Assembly: GCA_030040525.1 (NCBI GenBank)
Contig: JASHTN010000050.1
Coordinates: forward strand, 1 to 5,101
Direction of reading: 5' to 3'
Origin: Gammaproteobacteria bacterium
GTDB taxonomy: Bacteria > Pseudomonadota > Gammaproteobacteria > Steroidobacterales > Steroidobacteraceae
DNA length: 5,101 bases
In this document: positions 1 through 5,101 of the stretch, one piece after another
Layout of the letters: each line of letters starts with the position of its first letter
Position numbering within the stretch: the stretch's first letter is position 1
The notes under the pieces: generated by a model
Told to the model about the DNA's origin: nothing
Database searches by the model: none
Seen by the model: the letters and a program-made list of their open reading frames with translations, nothing else
Position numbers and translations under genes: made by a program

Positions 1-7
1 AAATCGC

Positions 8-2170
8 GTGAGACTTGTACCGCAGCTGCTCGTGGCCGCCATGTCGGCAGTGGCCGGATCCGCCGCCGGCGCGGCAGCCGCGCAGGGGACGAACACCGCC
101 ATGGCCGTCGCTAACCCGTTTGCGCACCCGAGCACGCTGCCGTTCAGGCTGCCGCCCTTCGACCGCATACACGACAGCGACTACCTGCCGGCCTTCGAGG
201 CCGGGATGCGCGCCCAGCTCGCCGAGATCGCGGCGATCACGCGCGACCCGCAGCCGCCCACTTTCGACAACACGATCGTGGCGCTGGAGCGCTCGGGGCA
301 GCTTCTCGAGCGTGTGCAGCGGACCTTCTCCAATCTCAACTCGTGCAACACCGATCCGCAGATGCAGCGCATCGACACCGAGATGGCCCCCAGGCTGGCA
401 GCGCACGAGGACGCGATCTTTCTCGACCCCGGGCTGTGGCAGCGCGTCGACACGCTCTACCGGGAGCGCGCCGGGCTGCACCTCGATCCGGAGTCGCTCG
501 AGCTCCTGACCCGCTACCACGTGCGCTTCGTGCGCGCCGGCGCGCGCCTCCCTGCGACCGATCAGGCACGGCTGCGGCAACTCAACGAGCAGATCTCCGC
601 GCTGACGACGCGCTTCAAGCAGAACGTGCTCAAGGCGACCGTCGATGGCGCCGTGGTGGTCGACCAGGTGAGCGAGCTGGACGGACTCAGCCCGGAGCAG
701 ATCGGAGCGGCGGCGCAGGCGGCCGCCCGGCGCGGACTCAAGGGCAAGTGGCTCATCGCGCTGCAGAACACCACCAACCAGCCGCTGCTCGCCAGTCTCA
801 CCAGCCGCGCGCTGCGTGAGCGCATCTACTGGGCCTCGATCGGGCGCGGGCTGGCCGCGGGCGCCGACAACCGGCCGGTGATCGCCGCGCTGGTGAAGGC
901 GCGGGCCGAGCGCGCGGTGCTGCTCGGCTACCCGAATCACGCGACCTACATCCTCGAGGACGAGTCGGCGGGCACCCCTGAGGCGGTCAACGACATGATC
1001 CGGCAGATCGCGCCCGCGGCGCTGGCACGTGCGCGCGCGGAGGCCGCCGACATGCAGAAGCTGAGCGACGCGCAGGCCCAGGCGCGCGGCGTCGCGCCGT
1101 TCAGGCTCGAGCCGTGGGACTGGTTCTTCTACGCCGAGCAGGTGCGCAAGGCGCGCTACGATTTCGACCAGGCGCAGGTGGCGCCGTACTTCGAGCTCGA
1201 GCACGTAATGCGCGACGGCCTGTTCTGGGCCGCGAACCAGCTGTATGGCCTCACCTTCAGGGAGCGCAAGGACCTGCCGGTCTACCAGCCCGATGTGCGC
1301 GTGTTCGAGGTGCTAGACGCCGACGGCAAGCCGCTCGCGCTGTTCCTCGCCGACTACTTCGCGCGCGACAACAAGGACGGCGGGGCATGGATGAACAGCT
1401 ACGTCGAGCAGTCCCGCCTGCTCGGCGAGCGCCCGGTCGTCGCCAACCACCTCAACATTCCCAGGCCCGCGCCGGGGCAGCCGGTGCTGCTGACCTTCGA
1501 CGAGGTCACCGGCATGTTCCACGAGTTTGGTCACGCGATCCACGGCATGCTCTCGGACGTGCACTACCCGACGCTCTCGGGCACCAACGTGCCGCGCGAC
1601 TTCGTCGAGTACCCGTCGCAGTTCAACGAGATGTGGGCGCGCGAGCCGGTGGTGGTCGCCCACTACGCGCACGACTACCGCAGCGGGGCGCCGATGCCGC
1701 AGGAGCTGCTCGCCAAGGTGCTCGCCGCGCAGAAGTTCAACCAGGGTTACGCCATCACCGAGTACCTCGAGGCGGCGCAGATCGATATGGCCTGGCACCT
1801 GATCACGGCGGCGCAGGCGCCGCAGCCGGATGCGGTGCCGGCCTTCGAGCGGACGGCGCTCGAGGCGGCGGGGCTCGAGTACCCGCCGGTGGCGCCGCGC
1901 TACCACTCGGCATATTTCTCGCATGTCTTCGCCGGCGGCTACTCGGCCGGCTACTACGCTTATCTCTGGAGCGAGGTGCTGGCGCGCGATAGCGGCCAAT
2001 GGTTCCACGCGCACGGCGGACTTACGCGGGCCAACGGTGACCACTTCCGCCGCATGGTGCTGTCGCGCGGTCGCAGCGAGGATCCGCAGCTCCTGTTCCG
2101 CCACTTCTACGGCCGCGTGCCCGAGATCGGCCCGCTGCTCGAGTACCGCGGGTTGAGCGGCGGCGGCTGA
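8..2170 (+). CDS. dcp: M3 family zinc metallopeptidase, dipeptidyl carboxypeptidase (Dcp) type; 5' end uncertain
   Basis: A 720-residue oligopeptidase. Dcp enzymes remove C-terminal dipeptides from short peptides and so help recycle peptides for nutrition. Seen in the sequence: the zinc motif HEFGH at residues 505-509 (His505 and His509 as ligands, Glu506 as catalytic base). Glu534, in DFVEYPSQ, lies exactly 29 residues after the first His, as for the third zinc ligand of thimet oligopeptidase. The C-terminal block FSHVFAGGYSAGYYAYLWS (637-655) carries the family's substrate-binding His and Tyr residues (His639, Tyr645, Tyr649, Tyr652). Residues 1-25 form an Arg-containing, hydrophobic, Ala-rich leader ending in AAA before Gln26, which reads as a signal peptide and implies a periplasmic enzyme. 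E. coli Dcp is 681 residues; the excess is mostly this leader. The GTG start is only 7 bases from the window edge and the frame stays open to that edge, so the real start may be upstream. ATG 101 is a credible alternative. The M3 family is near certain; Dcp rather than oligopeptidase A is likely, not proven. Confidence 0.93.
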   Translation: MRLVPQLLVAAMSAVAGSAAGAAAAQGTNTAMAVANPFAHPSTLPFRLPPFDRIHDSDYLPAFEAGMRAQLAEIAAITRDPQPPTFDNTIVALERSGQLLERVQRTFSNLNSCNTDPQMQRIDTEMAPRLAAHEDAIFLDPGLWQRVDTLYRERAGLHLDPESLELLTRYHVRFVRAGARLPATDQARLRQLNEQISALTTRFKQNVLKATVDGAVVVDQVSELDGLSPEQIGAAAQAAARRGLKGKWLIALQNTTNQPLLASLTSRALRERIYWASIGRGLAAGADNRPVIAALVKARAERAVLLGYPNHATYILEDESAGTPEAVNDMIRQIAPAALARARAEAADMQKLSDAQAQARGVAPFRLEPWDWFFYAEQVRKARYDFDQAQVAPYFELEHVMRDGLFWAANQLYGLTFRERKDLPVYQPDVRVFEVLDADGKPLALFLADYFARDNKDGGAWMNSYVEQSRLLGERPVVANHLNIPRPAPGQPVLLTFDEVTGMFHEFGHAIHGMLSDVHYPTLSGTNVPRDFVEYPSQFNEMWAREPVVVAHYAHDYRSGAPMPQELLAKVLAAQKFNQGYAITEYLEAAQIDMAWHLITAAQAPQPDAVPAFERTALEAAGLEYPPVAPRYHSAYFSHVFAGGYSAGYYAYLWSEVLARDSGQWFHAHGGLTRANGDHFRRMVLSRGRSEDPQLLFRHFYGRVPEIGPLLEYRGLSGGG

Positions 2171-2188
2171 GGGGTGCGGTCGACGGCT

Positions 2189-2211
2189 GCGGCGCGCTGC
2201 GGGCGCGCCGC
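2189..2211. terminator. GC hairpin between convergent genes, possible bidirectional terminator
   Basis: A perfect 8-bp inverted repeat, GCGGCGCG at 2189-2196 and CGCGCCGC at 2204-2211, with a 7-base loop. It lies between the stop of the peptidase gene and the stop of the convergent reductase gene, where a shared terminator is expected. There is no T-tract on either side, so it is not a classic intrinsic terminator, and such stems arise by chance in DNA this GC-rich. Position is the main support. Confidence 0.4.
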
Positions 2212-2216
2212 GCTCC

Positions 2217-3203
2217 TCAGGAGCCGGGGCCGCGCTCGCGCTGGATGCGGTCGAGGGCGGCGACGAGGCGGGTGAAGCATTCCAGCATCGGCAGATCGAG
2301 CCCGAGCTGCACGGCGCGCGCCTGCGCGTAGCCGAGCGTCTCGTGCACCTCGAGCGGCCGGCCCGCGAGCAGATCCTGCAGTGCCGACATGCGGTGCTGC
2401 GGCACGTTGCGCCGGTACTCGGCGCCGAGCTGCATCAGGGCCGCGACCGCCGCATCCTCGCTGCCCGAGCACAGGCTCGCTGCGGGCAGCACCGCGTGGT
2501 CGCTCAAGGCGATGCCGAGCGCCGCGGCGAGCCTGCCCATCTCGCGCACCAGCCGCGCGAGCAGCCGTGCCGCGTCCGGATCGGCGAGGAATTTCCAGGT
2601 CGGCGCGCGGCTCGCGACGCTCAAGGCCATGAGCCCGACCCAGCCGCAGAACTTCGACCATTCGAGCGACACGATCGCGGTGGTGGTGGCGGCGCGCACT
2701 CCTGAGGCATCGATGGCGTGCGCCAGCGCGCGGGCGCGCTCACTCTCCGCGCCGCTCAGCTCGCCGATCATGATGTTGACGTTGCGGGTGAACAGTACCG
2801 CGCCGTCGGGCAGCAGCTCGCCGCTCGTGTCGGCGAGCGCGCCGAGCACCGGCTGCGGCCCGAACGCGGCGGCGAGCAGCTCGTTCTTCAGCGGTCCGTT
2901 CTGCATCGACGCGACGACGTCGAAGTGCGCGTGCCCGAGCGTTGCCAGCGCCGCGGCGGTGCCCGGGGTCTTGGTGGCGACGATCAGGGCGCCGGCGTCG
3001 CGCAGCCTGCCGGGATCGCGCAGCGTGGTGACCGGAGTGACGAACTGCGCGAGCCCCTCGATGCGCAGTCCCTGCGCCTCGAGCTGCGCGGCGCGCGCGC
3101 CGCGCGCCAGCATCGCCACGCGCTGCCCGGCGCGCGTCAGGTGCGCGCCGAGGATCGAGCCGATGGCGCCGGCGCCGAGAATGGCGAAGTCGAACTCAGC
3201 CAC
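2217..3203 (-). CDS. Ketopantoate reductase family (PanE/ApbA-like) NAD(P)-dependent oxidoreductase
   Basis: A 328-residue protein of the 2-dehydropantoate 2-reductase family. The founding member reduces ketopantoate to pantoate with NADPH in cytosolic pantothenate/CoA synthesis. Seen: an N-terminal Rossmann strand and glycine loop, ILGAGAIG (residues 8-15); Lys78 in ATKTP, at the place of the conserved cofactor-domain Lys; QNG at 101-103; Lys184 in EWSKF, matching the catalytic Lys176 of E. coli PanE; and a C-terminal block with Ser273, Asp277, Gly281 and Glu285, matching the family pattern that ends at E. coli Glu256. Odd: the Asn residues that follow the catalytic Lys in PanE and bind substrate appear replaced (Trp188, Met192), so the true substrate may differ and I give no symbol. 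The start is GTG at 3203, six residues before the Rossmann strand and with only a weak Shine-Dalgarno. It overlaps the end of the peroxidase gene by 8 bp, which suggests translational coupling. Confidence 0.88.
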   Translation of the reverse strand: MAEFDFAILGAGAIGSILGAHLTRAGQRVAMLARGARAAQLEAQGLRIEGLAQFVTPVTTLRDPGRLRDAGALIVATKTPGTAAALATLGHAHFDVVASMQNGPLKNELLAAAFGPQPVLGALADTSGELLPDGAVLFTRNVNIMIGELSGAESERARALAHAIDASGVRAATTTAIVSLEWSKFCGWVGLMALSVASRAPTWKFLADPDAARLLARLVREMGRLAAALGIALSDHAVLPAASLCSGSEDAAVAALMQLGAEYRRNVPQHRMSALQDLLAGRPLEVHETLGYAQARAVQLGLDLPMLECFTRLVAALDRIQRERGPGS

Positions 3204-3687
3204 GGCTCTCGAGGGCGTCGGCGATGTCCGTCATCAGGCCGCGATCCTCGGGAGGGGTCTCGGGCGGATAGCGCTTCAGCACCCGGCCGTCGCGGCCGAT
3301 GAGGAACTTCTCGAAGTTCCAGCTGATGTCGCCGGCGATACCGCTATCGGGCGAGGTGAGGAAGCGGTACACGGCGTGGCGCTGCGGGCCGTTCACCGCG
3401 AGCTTGGCGCTCAGCGGGAAGGTGACGTCGTAGCTCGTCCTGCAGAAGGCCGCGACCTCGGCCTCGCTGCCCGGTTCCTGGCCGCCGAACTGGTTGCAGG
3501 GGAAACCGACCACCGTGAAGCGCTCACCCCGCAGCTCGCGCTGCAGCCGCTCGAGGCCGGCGTACTGCGGAGTGAGACCGCAGCGGCTCGCCACGTTGAC
3601 GGCGAGCGCGACGCTGCCGCGCAGCGGACCGAGCAGATCCTCCGTGCCGTCGATGCGGCGCACCGCGATGTCATAGAAGCCGCTCAT
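3196..3687 (-). CDS. Glutathione peroxidase family protein (Cys-type thiol peroxidase)
   Basis: A 163-residue peroxidase of the glutathione peroxidase fold, usual length for bacterial members (E. coli BtuE is a relative). These reduce hydrogen peroxide and organic hydroperoxides using thioredoxin or glutathione. Seen: the active-site block VNVASRCGLTPQY with peroxidatic Cys36, encoded by TGC and so not selenocysteine; GFPCNQFGGQEPGS (61-74) with Gln70; and SWNFEKFL with Trp123 and Asn124, completing the Cys-Gln-Trp-Asn catalytic tetrad. Cys82 in FCRTSYDVTFP sits where thioredoxin-dependent members carry the resolving Cys, so thioredoxin is the likelier reductant (inference). There is no signal peptide, so it is cytosolic. 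ATG 3687 was chosen because GAGGAGG lies 6 bases upstream and the family's N-terminus begins there; the frame stays open to 3846 but that stretch has no family similarity. It is first gene of a leftward operon with the reductase and is divergent from the ferritin-like gene. Confidence 0.95.
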   Translation of the reverse strand: MSGFYDIAVRRIDGTEDLLGPLRGSVALAVNVASRCGLTPQYAGLERLQRELRGERFTVVGFPCNQFGGQEPGSEAEVAAFCRTSYDVTFPLSAKLAVNGPQRHAVYRFLTSPDSGIAGDISWNFEKFLIGRDGRVLKRYPPETPPEDRGLMTDIADALESRG

Positions 3688-3693
3688 CTGATG

Positions 3694-3700
3694 CCTCCTC
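3694..3700 (-). promoter_or_regulatory. Ribosome binding site of the peroxidase gene
   Basis: GAGGAGG on the minus strand, 6 bases before ATG 3687. It is a near-ideal Shine-Dalgarno and decides this start over the longer open frame reaching 3846. Confidence 0.8.
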
Positions 3701-3708
3701 GGGTCGTG

Positions 3709-3725
3709 GCGCAGCCTTGCTGCGC
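3709..3725. repeat. Perfect 7-bp inverted repeat, candidate operator or 5'-UTR hairpin
   Basis: GCGCAGC at 3709-3715 and GCTGCGC at 3719-3725 are perfect inverted copies around a 3-base centre (CTT). The repeat lies just upstream of the peroxidase Shine-Dalgarno and next to its candidate -10 element. It could be a dyad operator overlapping the transcription start, or an RNA stem if transcription starts further upstream. I cannot match it to a known regulator's site. Confidence 0.4.
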
Positions 3726-3774
3726 ATGTACGATACACCCGTGGCCGGCATAACATTGGCGCGCGGACGTTCGC

Positions 3775-3782
3775 GGGGGAGG
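3775..3782 (+). promoter_or_regulatory. Ribosome binding site of the ferritin-like gene
   Basis: GGGGGAGG lies 5 bases before ATG 3788 and is a strong Shine-Dalgarno. It fixes the start of the ferritin-like gene. Confidence 0.75.
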
Positions 3783-3787
3783 TACCC

Positions 3788-4243
3788 ATGGCTTCCGAGC
3801 TGAGCAGCGCAGAAAGCACCAAGGTGGTCGCGATCCTCGATCGCATCCTCGAGCTCGAGCTCGCGGGGCTGGTGCGCTATCTCCACTACAGCTTCATGGT
3901 CTTCGGCCACAACCGCATTCCGATCGTGGCCTGGCTGCGCGCGCAGGCGGACGAGTCGCAGGCGCATGCCGTCGCCGCCGGCGAGCACATCACCAACCTC
4001 GGCGGCCACCCGTCGCTGCGCATCGGCCGGCTGCTCGAGACCCACAAGCACAACGTCGACGAGATTCTGCGCGAGGCCCTCGCGCATGAGCAGGAGGGGC
4101 TGGACGAGTACCGCAAGCTGCTCGCCGCCGTGACCGGTCGCAGCATCATGCTGGAGGAATACGCGCGCGTGCAGATTGCCGCCGAGGAGGCGCACGTCGC
4201 GGGCATCGGCAAGATGCTGCGCAAGCCCGGCTCGATCGCCTGA
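3788..4243 (+). CDS. Bacterioferritin-like (ferritin-fold) protein
   Basis: A 151-residue protein with the helical pattern and carboxylate/His spacing of the ferritin superfamily, close in length to bacterioferritin (158 in E. coli). Such proteins oxidise Fe(II) at a dinuclear centre and, in cage-forming members, store iron in the cytosol; they also lower iron-driven oxidative damage. Seen: ILELELAGLVRYLHY with Glu24 and Tyr31 at the places of Bfr Glu18 and Tyr25; ADESQAH with Glu56 and His60; HEQEGLDEY with Glu101 (or Glu103); and AAEEAH with Glu133 and His136 in the classic ExxH spacing. Odd: the first pair is ExxxH rather than ExxH, and the Met that ligates haem in bacterioferritin is absent (Ser57/Gln58), so haem binding is unlikely. 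There is no signal peptide. The gene is divergent from a peroxidase and 16 bp ahead of a ParA gene. The ferritin fold is well supported; cage formation and iron storage are inferred. Confidence 0.87.
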   Translation: MASELSSAESTKVVAILDRILELELAGLVRYLHYSFMVFGHNRIPIVAWLRAQADESQAHAVAAGEHITNLGGHPSLRIGRLLETHKHNVDEILREALAHEQEGLDEYRKLLAAVTGRSIMLEEYARVQIAAEEAHVAGIGKMLRKPGSIA

Positions 4244-4259
4244 GCCGCGCTGCGCAAGC

Positions 4260-5012
4260 GTGCGCATCATTGCGCTGACCAACATCAAGGGCGGGGTGGG
4301 CAAGACCACCGCGGCGGTGAATCTCGCCTACCTGTGTGCGGCGTCCGGGCGTGCGACGCTGCTCTGGGATCTCGATCCGCAGGGGGCCGCCACGCACGCG
4401 CTGCGCGGCGAGCCGCAGGCGCATGCCTCGGCGAAGCGGCTGCTCGCCGGCAGGCGCGAGCTGCCGGAGCTGGTTCTGGCGAGCGGCTATCCGCATCTCG
4501 ATCTGCTGCCGGCGGATTTTTCCTACCGCAACTTCGACGTGCACCTCGCCGCGCGGCCTCATCCCACCGAGCGGCTGCTGAAGATGAGCCGCTCGCTGCG
4601 TGATGTCTACGACACGCTGTTCCTCGACTGCCCCCCGGGCGTCTCGCTGCTGACGGAGAACGTGCTGCGCGCGGCGGACGCCGCCGCCGTGCCGCTGCTG
4701 CCGGCGCCGCTGTCGGTGCGGGTCCTGGCGCAGTTGTGCGAGTTCATCGCGCGCGAGCAGTGGACCGATCTCAGGCTGCTGCCGTTTTTCTCCATGGTCG
4801 ATCGGCGCAGGACGCTGCACGCGCAGTTGATTGCGAGCAGTCGCGCGCAGTTTCCGCAGCTGCTCGCCACCGAGGTGCCGTACCGCAGCGAGATCGAGCG
4901 CATGAGCGAGCGGTGCGAGCCGCTGCCGGCGTTCGCTCCAAAGAGCGAGGCGGCCGCGACCTTCGCCGCGCTCTGGGCCGAGATGGAGGCGCGCATGCAG
5001 GCGGCGGCCTGA
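4260..5012 (+). CDS. ParA/Soj family ATPase (deviant Walker A), orphan
   Basis: A 250-residue P-loop ATPase of the ParA/MinD superfamily. Relatives form ATP-bound dimers that bind DNA nonspecifically and segregate DNA or position protein cargo with a ParB-like partner. Seen: deviant Walker A KGGVGKTT at residues 10-17, with signature Lys10 and Lys15; the switch-like LLWDLDPQG (34-42) with Asp37 and Asp39; Walker B YDTLFLDCPPG with Asp123; and FFSMVDRRRTLH (176-187), matching the ParA block after the central sheet. There is no N-terminal helix-turn-helix, so it is the short form. GTG 4260 was chosen because it puts the first strand and P-loop at the usual place. ATG 4176 would add 28 residues read out of frame inside the ferritin-like gene. 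No clear Shine-Dalgarno precedes the GTG; with the ferritin-like stop 16 bp upstream, coupling is likely. No ParB-like gene or parS-like palindrome is visible here. Family assignment is firm; function is unknown. Confidence 0.92.
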   Translation: MRIIALTNIKGGVGKTTAAVNLAYLCAASGRATLLWDLDPQGAATHALRGEPQAHASAKRLLAGRRELPELVLASGYPHLDLLPADFSYRNFDVHLAARPHPTERLLKMSRSLRDVYDTLFLDCPPGVSLLTENVLRAADAAAVPLLPAPLSVRVLAQLCEFIAREQWTDLRLLPFFSMVDRRRTLHAQLIASSRAQFPQLLATEVPYRSEIERMSERCEPLPAFAPKSEAAATFAALWAEMEARMQAAA

Positions 5013-5052
5013 GCGCGCTTCGGGCGGCGGCACGCCGTGCAGCGCGCGTCGA

Positions 5053-5069
5053 GCCGCGGCTTCCGCGGC
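5053..5069. terminator. GC hairpin downstream of the ParA gene, possible terminator
   Basis: GCCGCGG at 5053-5059 and CCGCGGC at 5063-5069 form a perfect 7-bp stem around a 3-base CTT loop, 40 bases after the ParA stop. No T-tract follows. It is a plausible end of the rightward transcript, but chance stems are common at this base composition. Confidence 0.3.
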
Positions 5070-5101
5070 GGCGCGATCCTCAGGGCGCCGGCTGCGCCAC
5101 C

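Larger units (their letters stand above)
3688..3787. promoter_or_regulatory. Divergent promoter region between peroxidase and ferritin-like genes
   Basis: These 100 bases separate two divergent start codons and must hold at least one promoter for each direction. The middle is the least GC-rich stretch nearby. On the minus strand TATCGT (3730-3735) resembles a -10 element about 43 bases before the peroxidase start. On the plus strand TAACAT (3751-3756) resembles a -10 about 32 bases before the ferritin-like start. I find no convincing -35 element for either at 16-18 base spacing, so the exact promoters are guesses; the presence of a control region follows from the gene layout. Confidence 0.45.

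Noticed and set aside
1114..1992. Long open frame in a second plus frame inside the peptidase gene (292 codons)
   Set aside because: It is very rich in Arg, Ala and Gly, has no recognisable motif, and lies wholly inside a well-supported M3 peptidase. High G+C makes stops rare in all frames.
1313..2104. Antisense open frame of 263 codons inside the peptidase gene
   Set aside because: Arg/Val/Leu-rich composition typical of the reverse strand of GC-rich genes; no family motif, and no independent promoter or ribosome site seen.
2389..3753. Plus-strand open frame of 454 codons opposite the reductase and peroxidase genes
   Set aside because: It runs antisense through two genes with intact catalytic motifs and through their overlap. 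Its translation is low-complexity Ala/Ser/Arg and matches nothing I recognise.
3688..3846. N-terminal extension of the peroxidase to 3846, giving 216 residues with a leader-like start
   Set aside because: It would run into the divergent ferritin-like coding region. The ATG at 3687 has a strong Shine-Dalgarno and matches the usual family start.
3848..3863. Tandem CTCGAG units, looking like a short repeat or palindrome array
   Set aside because: They encode Leu-Glu-Leu-Glu-Leu on the first ferritin helix with the genome's preferred codons. Single CTCGAG hexamers are scattered through the window for the same reason.
4176..4259. Upstream ATG for the ParA gene
   Set aside because: The added residues are an out-of-frame reading of the ferritin-like gene, rich in Arg, Ser and Pro, and would move the P-loop away from its usual place near the N-terminus.
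4146..5033. Antisense open frame of 295 codons opposite the ParA gene
   Set aside because: Arg/Gln/His-rich shadow of a gene with a complete set of Walker motifs.
4244..5101. A parS site or ParB gene to go with the ParA ATPase
   Set aside because: I saw no A/T-flanked 16-base palindrome of the parS type and no ParB-like open frame.

Overview
This is a very GC-rich window (by eye about 70% G+C, with codon third positions nearly all G or C) carrying densely packed bacterial genes. Gene content, GTG starts and the protein families suggest a high-GC proteobacterium. The secreted-type M3 peptidase and the ferritin-like family point loosely to a gammaproteobacterium of the Xanthomonadales/Steroidobacterales kind. 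That placement is inference; no marker gene is present. I see no mobile element, rRNA, tRNA or CRISPR array.

Layout. (1) 8-2170 (+): an M3 family zinc metallopeptidase close to dipeptidyl carboxypeptidase Dcp, with an apparent signal peptide. Its true start may lie left of the window. (2) 2171-2216: a 46-bp gap between convergent genes, holding a strong GC hairpin. (3) 2217-3203 (-): a ketopantoate-reductase-family NAD(P)-dependent oxidoreductase. (4) 3196-3687 (-): a Cys-type glutathione peroxidase that overlaps gene 3 by 8 bp, so the two form a leftward operon. (5) 3688-3787: a 100-bp divergent control region with a perfect 7-bp inverted repeat and a Shine-Dalgarno on each flank. (6) 3788-4243 (+): a bacterioferritin-like, ferritin-fold protein. 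(7) 4260-5012 (+): a ParA/Soj-type deviant-Walker ATPase, 16 bp behind gene 6 and probably co-transcribed with it. (8) 5013-5101: a second GC hairpin and possibly the last codons of a converging minus-strand gene.

How they fit together. The centre of the window looks like a small redox/iron module: a thiol peroxidase and an NAD(P)H oxidoreductase are read leftward and a ferritin-like iron protein rightward from one short shared control region. The ParA ATPase behind the ferritin is the odd member. No ParB-like partner is visible, so it is an orphan of the cargo-positioning type or a family member of unknown job. The peptidase on the left is read toward this module and looks functionally separate. 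Nothing here amounts to a clearly new system. The ferritin-ParA pairing, the altered ferritin metal motif and the altered reductase active site are the points that most deserve a second look.
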